Assembly (NCBI GenBank): GCA_016703425.1
Contig: JADJCA010000002.1
Location: forward strand, 1,054,001-1,118,000
Source: Myxococcales bacterium
GTDB taxonomy: Bacteria > Myxococcota_A > Polyangia > Polyangiales > Polyangiaceae
DNA: 64,000 nucleotides
Direction of reading: 5' to 3'
Shown here: positions 1 through 8,865 of the stretch, in pieces
How the letters are laid out: the number at the start of each line of letters is the position of its first letter
Numbering within the stretch: position 1 is the first letter of the stretch
The notes under the pieces: generated by a model
Database searches by the model: none
What the model saw: the letters and a program-made list of their open reading frames with translations, nothing else
What the model was told of the DNA's origin: nothing
Program-made: the position numbers and the translations under genes

Positions 1-3
1 GCC

Positions 4-1674
4 ATGCGCCTCTCTCTCCTTTCCTTATTGGCCGTCGGCAGCCTCTCCGCGCTGGGCATCGCTTGCAGCGCCGCCCCCGCCGAAGACGGTGACGGCTCCG
101 AGGACGCCCTCGAGACGACCAACATCGGGGCGCGCCACTTCGGCCTAGAGGAAGGCGAGCTCGTCCTCACGCTCGACGACGGGCCCGGCCCGCGGACCAA
201 GGAGCTCGTCGACTTCCTCGTCGCGAACCAGGTGCCGGCGATCTTCTTTCAGGTTGGCAAGAACTCCGAGCGCGACCCCGCGTCGTCGGCGTACATCGCT
301 GCCAACTCGGCGCGAGTCCCGGGAGGCCTGATCGTCGCCAATCACTCGAACACGCACACCGACCCGCTCCCGAAGCAGGGCGTCAGCGGCTCGATCAACG
401 AGATCATGACGGCCGACCGCCACCTCTTGCCGCATATCAAGGCGTCGCAGTCCCAGTTCGCGAGCCCCATCAAGTTCTTCCGGCCGCCCTACGGCGCCTT
501 CACGGCCCTCGGTGCCTCCAACATTCAGCAGGTCAACAGCGCCGGCGGCAACGGTTACGTCGGCCCGGTCTTCTGGGAGATCGGCGGCGAACTCAAGGGC
601 GGCTTCTCCGCCGACTGGGCCTGCTGGGGCAGAAACGGCGTTTCCGTCGACGTCTGCGCGAACGGCTACGTCGCCGAAGCGCAGGCTCGCAAGAAGGGCA
701 TCGTGCTCTTCCACGACGTCCACGCGAAGACCATCGACATGCTGACGGGCAAGGGCACCGTGTCGCTCATCAAGCGGCTCTTGGAGACTCCCGTCGACCC
801 GCGCAATCCTGCCGGGAAGAAGTTCAAGTTCGTCTCGCTCCGAAAGAACGACGCGGCGGTCCAGGACTTCGCCCGCCACGAGGAGCAGCAGCAGGTCGCC
901 GGCGCTCAAATCAACGCGTCTGCTGACGTCGACGACGACGGTGACGTGAGCGTCACGTTCGACGTCGCGCCCGTCGGCGCGGCGAAGGGCGTGGTCAGCT
1001 TCGACGGACCGCCAACGTCGGCACAGGTCGCGGCGGCCACGGGCCGCGGTGGCACAGTCGTCAACAAGGACCTCGGGCCCGGCCAGCACGTCGTGTACGT
1101 GTCGGCGATCGGCGCCGACGGGAAGGTCCAGTCGGAGCGTCGCTTCAACCTCATCGTTCCCTCGGTGCTCGACGCCGACAACGACGAGGGGGATGCCTGC
1201 TCGAACTACGCGAACCTCACGAAGGTCCGCAGCGACGGCCGCACCGCCGGTCGCCCCTTCAAGGTGTTCATCAAGCAGGAAAACTGCGGCGGGAAGACGG
1301 CGAACGACGGCCGCGCGCCCTACGTCGCCATGCCCGGCGAGTGTTACCGATACAACGGCACGGCCAAGGTCGCGGCGAACGCCGACGGACGCACGGCCGC
1401 CGTCAAGGCCGTAGGTGGCGACGAGTGGAGCGTCGAATACGACCTCGGCTTCGCGTCCGATCCGAACGACAAGAGCAAGCTCAGCCTCATCATCGAGTCC
1501 GGCAAGGGCCACATCGTCACGGGCAAGCGCAGCTTCAAGGGCACACGCCCCGCGGTGAACTTCCACGAGACGTCGGTCGACTGCGAGAACGGCGTCTGGC
1601 GCGGCGTCCTCGGCACCGAGGAGTTCCTCTTCCGCTCGCCGATTCAGGGCGAGCCCGAGTTCGAAGATCGCTGA
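4..1674 (+). CDS. Polysaccharide deacetylase (CE4/NodB) lipoprotein
   Basis: The 556-residue product begins with a lipoprotein signal peptide ending in a lipobox (LGIAC, Cys about residue 21), so it is probably membrane anchored on the periplasmic side. Residues about 50-260 form a NodB-homology domain with all catalytic motifs visible: TLDDGP (metal and base Asp pair), HSNTH (metal His pair), RPPYG, and the late FHDVH histidine. The family removes N- or O-acetyl groups from polysaccharides such as peptidoglycan, chitin or exopolysaccharide; the substrate here cannot be read from sequence. The C-terminal half (about 300-556) is beta-rich in character and not recognised. The ATG is at the window edge, so upstream signals are not visible. 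Confidence 0.88.
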   Translation: MRLSLLSLLAVGSLSALGIACSAAPAEDGDGSEDALETTNIGARHFGLEEGELVLTLDDGPGPRTKELVDFLVANQVPAIFFQVGKNSERDPASSAYIAANSARVPGGLIVANHSNTHTDPLPKQGVSGSINEIMTADRHLLPHIKASQSQFASPIKFFRPPYGAFTALGASNIQQVNSAGGNGYVGPVFWEIGGELKGGFSADWACWGRNGVSVDVCANGYVAEAQARKKGIVLFHDVHAKTIDMLTGKGTVSLIKRLLETPVDPRNPAGKKFKFVSLRKNDAAVQDFARHEEQQQVAGAQINASADVDDDGDVSVTFDVAPVGAAKGVVSFDGPPTSAQVAAATGRGGTVVNKDLGPGQHVVYVSAIGADGKVQSERRFNLIVPSVLDADNDEGDACSNYANLTKVRSDGRTAGRPFKVFIKQENCGGKTANDGRAPYVAMPGECYRYNGTAKVAANADGRTAAVKAVGGDEWSVEYDLGFASDPNDKSKLSLIIESGKGHIVTGKRSFKGTRPAVNFHETSVDCENGVWRGVLGTEEFLFRSPIQGEPEFEDR

Positions 1675-1685
1675 GCGAGACACGG

Positions 1686-2735
1686 TTACGAAACGACAGA
1701 AGGGAGGCACCGCCAACGCGGGCCTCCCTTCGTCACGTCCGGTTCGTCGGGCTCGTCAGGCAGCTTTCGCGACCACCGCCGTTGCTCCTCACGCTCCCGC
1801 GCCTCCAGCTCGGCCACGGTGACGAGCGGTGCTACTCGGTAGCGTTTGCTCACGAGCGCGAGCAGGTAGGTCTTCAGGCAGTAACCGAAGATCGACGATT
1901 CGGCGAGGCGGGCGTCCATGTGCGGCGCGATCTCTTTGTTGTGGGCCGCGCGCGCGAGGCTCCAGTGAAGGCCCGGGCGCTCGTGATGAATCGTGTGGAA
2001 GCCGTTGTCGAAGACGAACCAGTTGAGCCACGGCGAGACGAAGTTGCGTGAGTGATCGTATTTGGACCACGGATCGCAGTCGACGTGCTGGAGGTAATTG
2101 GTGAACATGAGCCCCCAGAGCGCGAGCGCCGCCGGGATTCCGAGCGCCGAGGCGTACACCAGAAGGCCGCGCAAAGGGCCGTGGAGCGCGAGAGCGAGGC
2201 CTAGGGCCGCCGCGTGCACCCCGTAGACGACGGCGTATTGCGTGCGAATGAGCGAGTAGATCACGGGCCGCTTCTCGCGCGCCTTGGCGATATACCGCGC
2301 GATGAGCGGGCCTTGCTCCTTCGCGGAGACGAAGAAGTAGAAGAGCGCCGCCGCGGCGTTGTTCTTCTTGAAGCGGTGCCAGATGATGGTGGCGTCGCCG
2401 GGGCGGTTGCCGAACTTGTGGTGGTTCTCGTTGTGCGTCGGGATCCACGCGAAGGCGGGGTAGCCGTAGAAGATGGAGATCCACGTCGAGAACCACCCGT
2501 TGGACTTGCGGTCGACGAACGTTGGCGTGTGGTTGTGGTTGTGGGCAACGACGCCGGCGCAATACGCGAGGTAGATCGACAGCGGCATCAAGAACCCGGC
2601 GGTCTTGGGCCACACGTATTGGACGATGGCCACGGCCGGCATCAGAAGGAGCGTCCATACGACGGTCTTTCGATCCGCCGCGTGCCGCAAGACCGCGCCG
2701 GCGCCGTCACTCGTGATCGTTCTTACAGTGGTCAT
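1686..2735 (-). CDS. Membrane fatty acid desaturase
   Basis: The 349-residue integral membrane protein has the three histidine boxes of the di-iron desaturase/hydroxylase family: HNHNH (about residue 68), HNENHH (about 103) and HTIHH (about 248). These coordinate the two irons used to insert a double bond into acyl chains. Several hydrophobic segments surround them. I chose the ATG at 2735 because AGAAGG precedes it by 6 nt; upstream in-frame codons have no such signal and look non-coding. The gene is divergent from a TetR regulator (2890), an arrangement typical of lipid-desaturation control, so repression by that regulator is likely but inferred. Chain-length and position specificity cannot be assigned. 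Confidence 0.88.
   Translation of the reverse strand: MTTVRTITSDGAGAVLRHAADRKTVVWTLLLMPAVAIVQYVWPKTAGFLMPLSIYLAYCAGVVAHNHNHTPTFVDRKSNGWFSTWISIFYGYPAFAWIPTHNENHHKFGNRPGDATIIWHRFKKNNAAAALFYFFVSAKEQGPLIARYIAKAREKRPVIYSLIRTQYAVVYGVHAAALGLALALHGPLRGLLVYASALGIPAALALWGLMFTNYLQHVDCDPWSKYDHSRNFVSPWLNWFVFDNGFHTIHHERPGLHWSLARAAHNKEIAPHMDARLAESSIFGYCLKTYLLALVSKRYRVAPLVTVAELEAREREEQRRWSRKLPDEPDEPDVTKGGPRWRCLPSVVS
1699..1731. terminator. GC-rich hairpin between convergent genes
   Basis: A perfect 10-bp inverted repeat (GAAGGGAGGC ... GCCTCCCTTC, 13-nt loop) lies just after the deacetylase stop and inside the last codons of the convergent desaturase gene. No T-run follows on either strand, so a terminator role is only inferred from position. 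Confidence 0.35.
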
Positions 2736-2889
2736 GCTTGCCTTCTTCGTTTGAATTCGCGCCAGCTTGTGGGAAGTTCTGTCCCGCGAGCGCGCGCCTT
2801 CGCGATGCCCCGCAGGTGACCAGCATCCTCCCGCCAAACTGAGCCTTCGGCCATTCGCCTCCCCTTCGGGTTTGTTTCAGGTTTTCGTC
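2736..2889. promoter_or_regulatory. Divergent intergenic region, desaturase / TetR
   Basis: These 154 nt separate two divergent starts and must hold both promoters and probably the TetR operator. I see a GAATTC site but no convincing long palindrome, so no operator is placed. Confidence 0.4.
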
Positions 2890-3564
2890 ATGGCCAAGCA
2901 AGCGAAGCGACCCCCGAGAAAACCGCCGGTTCAGGCCCGCGCGCAGGCCACCGTCGAGTCGATCTTGGAGGGAGCCATTCGGATTTTGGATCGCGAGGGG
3001 CTCGACGCGGCCACCACCACGCGCATCGCCGAAGTGGCGGGCGTGAGCGTGGGAACGCTCTACCAATATTTCGCCGATCGCGACGCGATCCTCCACGCGC
3101 TGCAAGACCGAGAGTTCTCCCGTGCCCTCGAGCTCATGCAGACGGTGCTCGCCTCCGCCAACCTTACGCAATCGCCACGCGACACCGTGACCGCCGTCGT
3201 TCGCGGGCTCGCGAGCCTCTACGCGTCGTGCCCGGGGCTCCACCGTGTCTTGACCATTGAGGGGCTTCGCTCGCTGCACGCCGATCGGGTCCACGCCTTC
3301 GACACGCGCATCGTCGCCATCATTCGGTATTTCTTGTCAGCCACCGGCGCCACGGTGCGCCGCTCCAACGTTGACGCCGCGGCCTTCGTCGCCTTTCAAT
3401 CGGTGCGCGCGACGATGCTCGCGAGCCTCCTCGAAAGGCCGCCGGGCCTCGACATGGAGGTCCTGACGGACGAGATCGTCGACCTCGTGCTTCGGTACCT
3501 CGTGGAGGAGGTGCCGGCGGAGGGTGCCGCCCGGAAGGCCAAGAAGGCGGGCGCCCGCCCCTGA
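2890..3564 (+). CDS. TetR/AcrR family transcriptional regulator
   Basis: The 224-residue protein has a TetR-type N-terminal helix-turn-helix (about residues 20-70): the stretch TTTRIAEVAGVSVGTLYQYF is a textbook recognition-helix region, followed by ADRDAIL. The rest is the variable ligand-binding helical domain. I chose the ATG at 2890, where the basic leader MAKQAKRPPRK begins; in-frame codons upstream run into the divergent promoter region. The gene sits head-to-head with the desaturase, so it most likely senses an acyl ligand and controls desaturase expression (inference from context). The basic, Ala/Lys-rich C-terminal tail is not recognised. Confidence 0.88.
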   Translation: MAKQAKRPPRKPPVQARAQATVESILEGAIRILDREGLDAATTTRIAEVAGVSVGTLYQYFADRDAILHALQDREFSRALELMQTVLASANLTQSPRDTVTAVVRGLASLYASCPGLHRVLTIEGLRSLHADRVHAFDTRIVAIIRYFLSATGATVRRSNVDAAAFVAFQSVRATMLASLLERPPGLDMEVLTDEIVDLVLRYLVEEVPAEGAARKAKKAGARP

Positions 3565-3567
3565 GCC

Positions 3568-3783
3568 TCAGGCCTCGCTCACGCTCTCACGGTAGAGCGC
3601 TTCGACCTTGGCCCGCGCCCACGGCGTACGCCGTAAGAACGTGAGGCTCGACTTGATGCTCGGGTCGAACTGGAAGCATCGGACGGGAATCGCTCGGGCG
3701 AGCTCGGGCCAGCCGTAACGCGCGACGAGACGCTCGAGGATCATCTCGAGCGTCACGCCGTGCAACGGATCCGTAGGCGTCAC
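3568..3783 (-). CDS. VF530 family DNA-binding-like protein (DUF2132)
   Basis: This 71-residue protein matches the VF530/DUF2132 family over its whole length. It shows DPLHGVTLEMIL, then YGWPELA, CFQFDPSIKSSLTFLRRTPWA, and a short acidic end. The family is a compact helical fold resembling DNA-binding domains, with no established biochemical role. The gene ends 3 nt from the convergent TetR stop, so these two genes share a terminal region. The ATG at 3783 gives the usual family length. Confidence 0.88.
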   Translation of the reverse strand: MTPTDPLHGVTLEMILERLVARYGWPELARAIPVRCFQFDPSIKSSLTFLRRTPWARAKVEALYRESVSEA

Positions 3784-3846
3784 GGAAGCGAGTGTCGCAC
3801 GCCTTTGGCGGTGACATCGTCGCTTCTCGACGCGTCTACGAGGCGC

Positions 3847-5367
3847 TCAGTTCTCGAAGGAGACCCACTTGGGCAAGCTCGACGCGGTCGCCGGGTGCCC
3901 GCCGTTCGGCGGATGAAGCTGGATGTTGCCGCCGCCAAGCTGACCCAACCCGGCCGAATACAGGATCGTGCCCGACTGCTGGTTGGCCGGGTCGACCTGC
4001 TTGCGAAGGGTAATCCGGTATTCGTCGGGCGCCGTGCCGGGGCGATTGCCTTGACTCGATGTGTTGCCGGGCTCGCCGTGATCTTCCACAAAGACGTCGA
4101 ACCAATAGCCCTCGGCGAGCGGCCCCGTCTCGGCGAAGCGCGCGGGCCCGCCGAAGTACGCTTGGTTGTCCTTGAGGTCCTTCTTGGGTCCCGAGGGGTG
4201 GCCGGGCCCGGGCTCGTCGACGTGACGGCAGACCAAGTAGCGAACCTCTCCGTGAATGTGACCCCCGGTGCCGTGATCGACGTGGTTCCACTCGCCTTGA
4301 ATGCGGCCGTCCTTCATGGGCTTGCCGTTGCCGCCGAAGCTCGCTTTCCCGTTGCCGCCGGTCGTCACGGAGACGAAGCCGCCGCCCGTGATCCAGCAGC
4401 CGCCAGTGCCCGGCGGAGCGCAATCGCCCCCCGACTCGCCTTCGGGCACGCACGCGCCGCACTCGGCGGCCTTGGCCCCTTTCACACAAGAAGAGGGCTT
4501 CTTGCTGCGGCACTTCACCGCGCCGCTCTTTTCGCCAACGCAGGTGTATCCGCTCCCACCGTCGCCACCGCCGGAGCCGCCGCCGTAGCCGCCTCCCGAA
4601 GCGCCACCACCACCACCAGCGGAGCCCGCCGAGTTCGCCCCCGGCGAGCCTTCACTCGAGGCGCCGTTGCCCTTGCCGTTGCCATTGGCGCCGCCGTTAC
4701 CGTTCGCCGCGCCGTTCCCGTTCCCATTCCCATTGCCGTTACCGCTGCCTGCGGCAGAGCCGCCGCTCGCCGCAGCCCCGCCGCAATAGGTGAGGTCTGG
4801 GCCGTACGCACACTCGGATGCGAGGCCGCCGTTGGAGGCATACCCGACGCCGATAGGGCCCTCGGCGCCAGTGCCACCGGAGCCGGCCGTGCCACCGGTA
4901 CCAGTCGCGCCACCGGTGCCGGCCGTTCCGCCGGTGCCGCCCGACGTGCCCTCGCTTGCGCCGGCACCGCCGCCGTACGCGACGCCAACCGCGATGCCGC
5001 CGCCGCCGGTAGCGCCGGTGCCGCCGCTGCCGCTCCCGCTCGACGCGCCCGCGGCGCCGCTCGAGTCGGTCGTGCCGTCCGCACCCGGGCAAAGCGGACT
5101 CACGACGCCGGGCGCGCAGTCCCACGTGTAGATCGCATACTTCGTGTTCACGTCGAAGACGCTGGGCGCTACGCCGTCGCTGCTCGTCGCAGCCGTGAGC
5201 AGCGCCGACGACACGGTGGCGGTGCACTCGGACGCTTGGCCGAGGGGCACATCGACGCGAGAGCAGTTCCACGCAACGCGACCCGATTCGCCCTGGTCGT
5301 CACCGGTGCCAGAGCACGCGGCGAGCAGGGCGAAGGCCGGCAACATCGAGGGGAGGAAGCTTCGCAT
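3847..5367 (-). CDS. Gly/Asn-rich secreted lipoprotein with ITGGG-type C-terminal domain
   Basis: The 506-residue product has a lipoprotein signal peptide (LLAACSG, Cys about 18) and a strong ribosome site (AAGGAG, 7 nt before the ATG). The middle is extremely Gly/Ala/Ser/Asn-rich, with a GN-dipeptide run about residues 205-235, and probably forms a flexible or surface-exposed linker. A Cys-rich patch follows (about 270-330). The last ~170 residues are a folded-looking domain opening with CWITGGGF and SFGGNG. That motif recurs in secreted bacterial proteins of unknown role (post-COAP-1-like; assignment tentative). No enzymatic motif is seen. Confidence 0.7.
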   Translation of the reverse strand: MRSFLPSMLPAFALLAACSGTGDDQGESGRVAWNCSRVDVPLGQASECTATVSSALLTAATSSDGVAPSVFDVNTKYAIYTWDCAPGVVSPLCPGADGTTDSSGAAGASSGSGSGGTGATGGGGIAVGVAYGGGAGASEGTSGGTGGTAGTGGATGTGGTAGSGGTGAEGPIGVGYASNGGLASECAYGPDLTYCGGAAASGGSAAGSGNGNGNGNGNGAANGNGGANGNGKGNGASSEGSPGANSAGSAGGGGGASGGGYGGGSGGGDGGSGYTCVGEKSGAVKCRSKKPSSCVKGAKAAECGACVPEGESGGDCAPPGTGGCWITGGGFVSVTTGGNGKASFGGNGKPMKDGRIQGEWNHVDHGTGGHIHGEVRYLVCRHVDEPGPGHPSGPKKDLKDNQAYFGGPARFAETGPLAEGYWFDVFVEDHGEPGNTSSQGNRPGTAPDEYRITLRKQVDPANQQSGTILYSAGLGQLGGGNIQLHPPNGGHPATASSLPKWVSFEN

Positions 5368-5746
5368 GGGTGATCTCCTTCACCTCCCTTTGCAGCACGC
5401 GCTGTTCCACGAGCGACGCTGATCAATGGACACAACCGTTGCCTCCCAGCGGGTTGTCGAGGCGCCAGGCGGCGATCTCGCATGACTCGCGGATCGGGGC
5501 CGCTCTCGAGCGACTGATACCGCGTGAACCCACCAATGGTCAGCGCGCTTGTCTGAGCCGCGCGGTCTCAGGCGATGGACCGTTGATCCAGACGGCGTCC
5601 AGCGCGCGTGGCAAGGTGCGGTGAATGTGCATGCATTTCGAGTGTTTCGGCGTTCCGGGAGCTCGGGACCTTTGTTCGGGGGTGGAAGCCCGGCACCGAG
5701 ACCGACCCGGGACGGGGCTAGCGCATCCGGCGCCACACCGCTCGGC
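5368..5746. other. Intergenic region, 379 nt
   Basis: This holds the promoter region of the gene starting at 5367. A GTGCATGCAT palindrome lies near 5628. I see no credible gene, tRNA or repeat; open frames here lack codon bias and ribosome sites. Confidence 0.5.
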
Positions 5747-6247
5747 TCAATACGGGCAGGCGGCGCAGGCGTTCCCGCCGCAGAGCACGAGCTCGTTGTA
5801 CGGCACTTGAATGGCGCCTCCGTCTTTGCCAGCGATGCAGGTCGTCTGGCACGGAGACTTGGTCCCTCCGTCGGCCATGCAGCCGGCGAAACACTGGGCG
5901 AAAGCCTTGCAGTCGGCGACGCCCTCGCATGCCTTCACCTGCGCGCAACAACTCGCACCAAGGCAGCTCACGCACGCCGGCTGAAAGCCCGACGCAAACA
6001 GCGGCTGGCTCGGCGGACACGCGCCTGCGTCGGGCGTGCCTGTATCCGGCGCGAACAGAACGCCGCCGTCGGTGACGCCTGAAGCATCGGGCGCCGCGCC
6101 CTCGGGGGTAGCGCCAGCAGCGTCCGCCGCCGCATCGGCCGCGGTCGGGGTCGTCGTTTCGTCGCTGCTGCAAGCGGCAACGGCGCCTGCTGCGGCGGAG
6201 AGCGCGAGAGCGCAGACTGCGGTGGCGTTGATCAACTTGGGGCGCAT
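5747..6247 (-). CDS. Cys-rich small lipoprotein, unknown function
   Basis: The 166-residue protein has a signal peptide ending AVAACSSDE, giving a lipid-modified Cys near residue 23. An Ala/Asp/Thr-rich linker (about 24-75) follows, then a compact Cys-rich domain with at least 13 cysteines in CxxC-like spacings and a final CPY. This is the usual style of myxobacterial surface lipoproteins. The ATG at 6247 is the one that yields the signal peptide; longer frames upstream read into the neighbouring gene. It starts 11 nt after the 482-residue gene ends, so the two are probably co-transcribed. Function unknown. Confidence 0.72.
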   Translation of the reverse strand: MRPKLINATAVCALALSAAAGAVAACSSDETTTPTAADAAADAAGATPEGAAPDASGVTDGGVLFAPDTGTPDAGACPPSQPLFASGFQPACVSCLGASCCAQVKACEGVADCKAFAQCFAGCMADGGTKSPCQTTCIAGKDGGAIQVPYNELVLCGGNACAACPY

Positions 6248-6258
6248 GAACAGGGAGC

Positions 6259-7707
6259 TCACTTTGGGTTCGGAGTGCAGCAGCCGGTCAGACAGAACTG
6301 ACCCGTCGGACAGGGCGCTTGGCACGCGAGCCCGCACGCCGCGCCGGAGAAGCAGAGTTGCCCGCCGCACGTGCCGCCATCGCCCGCCGGAAAGGCGCCG
6401 CCGTCAGACTGGACGATGCCGCCGTCAGGGAGGATCAGGCCGCCGTCGGGCAGCGACAAACCGCCGTCGGGGATCGAGATCACGCCACCATCGGGCAAAA
6501 GCACCCCGCCGTCGGGGAGGAGCGTGCCGCCGCCGTCAGGAAGCGGGATGCCGCCATCGGGAATGACCGGCGGTGGCGGCGGCGGCAAACAATCCGCCGG
6601 CAACGTCGTCTTGCCGATGCACAGCTCACACCGCTCGCAGGTGTTGAGGCACGACTGGACCGGCGTGCACGAGTGGCACTTGGTCGGATCGTTCACCTTG
6701 TCGGCGGTGCAGCTCGGGTTTCCGTTCGTATCGAGCGAGCCGAGCCACACGTACTTGGGCTTCGCCGCGGGGCGCACGCCTCCATCGGCGAGCGGCGGTT
6801 GCACCGCTTCGACTTCGTTGGCGAGCGCGGGGAAGGTGCAGCAGCCGAAGCAGTCGCACCCGTTGGGCGTCAGCGGGCCGCAGAAGTTGTGGCACTCGTT
6901 GGGCTGCCCCGGCGAATAGAAGAACTCCGAGCAGGTCCCGTTGCCCTGGACCTTGGTCTTCTCCCAGTCGTACTTGCACTGGGCGCCGCTCTGCGTCTCA
7001 GGATAGAAGTTGGGCGAGGTCTCGTGGGGGTCGCAGCCGTGATCCCAGACGCACTTGTCGTTGCCCGAGCCGGTGTCCTGATCGAAGTAGCAGTCGGCCT
7101 TGCACGGCGCGTTGTTGCCGCCGGGAATGCCGAGCGTGAGATCGGTCTCCGTGTTGTCGCACGGGCCCAAGCAACCGACATCGTCCATGTCGGTTTTGCC
7201 GTCGCCATCGTTGTCGATGCAGTCGCCGCACGCGTAGAGCTTGCCCTGGCAAGTGGCCTGCACGCAGCGGCCACCGTCGGGCAGGATCACCACGATGCCG
7301 CCGTCAGGCGCCGAAATGCCGCCGTCGACGACGCCGACCTGCCCGCCGTCGGTGATGGGGATCACGCCACCATCGGGCAGAAGAATGCCTCCGCCGTCGG
7401 CGAGGAGCACACCTCCGTCGGGAATGGAGATCACGCCGCCGTCGGGCAAGAGAATGCCACCGTCGGGCAGGATGACGCTGCCATCAGGGAACGCGAAGGG
7501 GTCGGGCGCGTCGGCGTTGCCAGCCGCGTCGCTGCCCGAGCCACCGTCGGCGGCGGTGCCATCGAGGAGCGCCATGGCGTCTTCGCCGCCGTCGACGTCA
7601 GGGACCTGAACGCCTCCCTCGCCGTCGGAGCCGCAGGCCTGTGCCGCAAGGGCGCCGAGGGCCAGCCAGATCGTCGCGAGGGTGGTCCACCTTGTTCCAG
7701 TGCGCAT
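6259..7707 (-). CDS. Secreted Cys-rich protein with LPDGG repeats
   Basis: The 482-residue product begins with a lipoprotein signal peptide (AAQACGSDG). Two blocks of LPDGG/IPDGG repeats (about residues 70-150 and 375-445) flank a Cys-rich core. The core contains CGDCIDNDGDGKTDMDD, which resembles a thrombospondin-type-3/EF-hand-like calcium loop, and many CxxC pairs. The C-terminus is another Cys cluster. It is probably an extracellular or outer-membrane surface protein held by disulfides and calcium; no catalytic motif is visible. It is the first gene of a likely two-gene unit with the lipoprotein gene that follows. The ATG at 7707 was chosen for the signal peptide; longer readings overlap the divergent gene. 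Confidence 0.72.
   Translation of the reverse strand: MRTGTRWTTLATIWLALGALAAQACGSDGEGGVQVPDVDGGEDAMALLDGTAADGGSGSDAAGNADAPDPFAFPDGSVILPDGGILLPDGGVISIPDGGVLLADGGGILLPDGGVIPITDGGQVGVVDGGISAPDGGIVVILPDGGRCVQATCQGKLYACGDCIDNDGDGKTDMDDVGCLGPCDNTETDLTLGIPGGNNAPCKADCYFDQDTGSGNDKCVWDHGCDPHETSPNFYPETQSGAQCKYDWEKTKVQGNGTCSEFFYSPGQPNECHNFCGPLTPNGCDCFGCCTFPALANEVEAVQPPLADGGVRPAAKPKYVWLGSLDTNGNPSCTADKVNDPTKCHSCTPVQSCLNTCERCELCIGKTTLPADCLPPPPPPVIPDGGIPLPDGGGTLLPDGGVLLPDGGVISIPDGGLSLPDGGLILPDGGIVQSDGGAFPAGDGGTCGGQLCFSGAACGLACQAPCPTGQFCLTGCCTPNPK
6376..6578. repeat. Degenerate LPDGG-coding repeat block 2
   Basis: Imperfect 15-24 nt repeats of the CCGTCGGG type encode about nine PDGG units in the minus-strand gene. 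Boundaries are approximate. Confidence 0.7.
7272..7490. repeat. Degenerate LPDGG-coding repeat block 1
   Basis: This is the same repeat type as the block near 6.4 kb and encodes about ten DGG units. The two blocks share several identical stretches, so slippage or gene conversion between them is plausible. Boundaries are approximate. Confidence 0.7.
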
Positions 7708-7845
7708 GCGGAAGACGGTAGCCGCTTCGCCTCGCCTTGCACTCGAACATCGACGCCAAAGGCGCCGTTTTGTCGCGCGTTCCGAGACAGAGGACCACAG
7801 GACAGAGGACCGACCAGCACCCTTGGCGGATGACCGGTAACCGCT

Positions 7846-8865
7846 GTGGCCGGAGCCTCGTCGTGCGAGAATCGCCCCGTGGCCTTCGAGACCCACGGCA
7901 ACTGCACGGCCTGTCTGGTCGAGGGCGCGACCACCGAGACCTGGGATGACCAGGCCGCGTGTTCGCGCCTCGGCGTGGCGGTCGCGTCGCGGTGCCGCAT
8001 GTGCCTCCGCACCACAGAGGGCGTGTCCTCCGCGGACACCGCGGCGCGGCTGGCCTCCGGCGACGGATGCCCGCAGTGCGGCGCGACGCTCGACGACGCT
8101 TGTTATGAGGCGCATCGGTGCCCATTCTGCGGCGCCACCGCGGACGCCCGCGAGACGGAGCCGGCGACGAGCTTCCCATCTCCAGCGGACGTCGCGCGTG
8201 CACTGGAGCGCTGGGCGGAAGAAGAAGGACTCCACGACGCCGATGCGCTCCTCTCGGCGTCGTTTGTGGGCGCCAGCGTGGCCGCGCTGCACGCGGCCCT
8301 GCAGAAGCGCGAGGTCATCGAGACGACCTTCGACGTCGCCGACTTCCTCTTCTCCGCCGGCGCAGGAGCCACCGCTGGCTCCGAGGTCAGCGCGCGCGAG
8401 CCCTCGCGGAGCGACGACGCTCCCGACACCATTCGCGCACCGTCTATCCCTTCGCTAAGGCGCGTGGGCGGCGCACGAGAAGAGCTGCTGGCGCTGGCGT
8501 CCGTCGCCGCCGCCGACGGTGAAGCCTCGCCCGAAGATCACATGGCGCTCAGGCGCGCCGCGACCAAGCGCAACCACCCGCCGCTCCTCGGCGACGACAT
8601 CCGCGTGTGGCGTCCCGCCGAGCTCGATCCTCCGGCCACGCTCTCGCGCCGTGAGGAGCTCCTCGAAGAAATGCTCCAGATGGCGTGGGCCGATGGGCAG
8701 TTCGACCCGAGCGAGCTGCGCATCGTCCGCGACTACGGGCGCGCCTGGGGCATCGATCCCGAGCGCCTCGACGCGATGGTTCAGGTGTACACCTTCGGCG
8801 ACGTGAGTCGCTTCGAACGGTGGGCTCGTCGGCTTGCTCTCTTTCTGTTTCCCGCGAGGTCTTGA
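7846..8865 (+). CDS. Zinc-ribbon and TerB-like protein heading a MoxR operon
   Basis: The N-terminal ~100 residues carry several Cys pairs (CTAC, CRMC, CPQC, CPFC), consistent with one or two zinc ribbons. After a linker, two helical acidic segments (LLALASVAAADGEASPED and MLQMAWADGQFDPSE) look like TerB/tellurite-resistance helical repeats. The stop overlaps the MoxR ATG by one base (TGATG), so the two are translationally coupled. Its role in the MoxR-DUF58 system is unknown; a metal-dependent adaptor is a guess. The GTG at 7846 opens the frame; GTG 7879 (VAFETHG) is an alternative nearer the first zinc motif. Neither has a strong ribosome site. Confidence 0.72.
   Translation: MAGASSCENRPVAFETHGNCTACLVEGATTETWDDQAACSRLGVAVASRCRMCLRTTEGVSSADTAARLASGDGCPQCGATLDDACYEAHRCPFCGATADARETEPATSFPSPADVARALERWAEEEGLHDADALLSASFVGASVAALHAALQKREVIETTFDVADFLFSAGAGATAGSEVSAREPSRSDDAPDTIRAPSIPSLRRVGGAREELLALASVAAADGEASPEDHMALRRAATKRNHPPLLGDDIRVWRPAELDPPATLSRREELLEEMLQMAWADGQFDPSELRIVRDYGRAWGIDPERLDAMVQVYTFGDVSRFERWARRLALFLFPARS

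Noticed and set aside
145..1716. 523-codon minus-strand open frame over the deacetylase
   Set aside because: The plus strand has signal peptide and all NodB motifs; the antisense product is Val/Arg/Asp-rich noise.
6319..7833. 504-codon plus-strand open frame opposite the LPDGG protein
   Set aside because: Shadow created by the repeats; no ribosome site or domain, and the minus-strand gene has a signal peptide and Cys-rich core.
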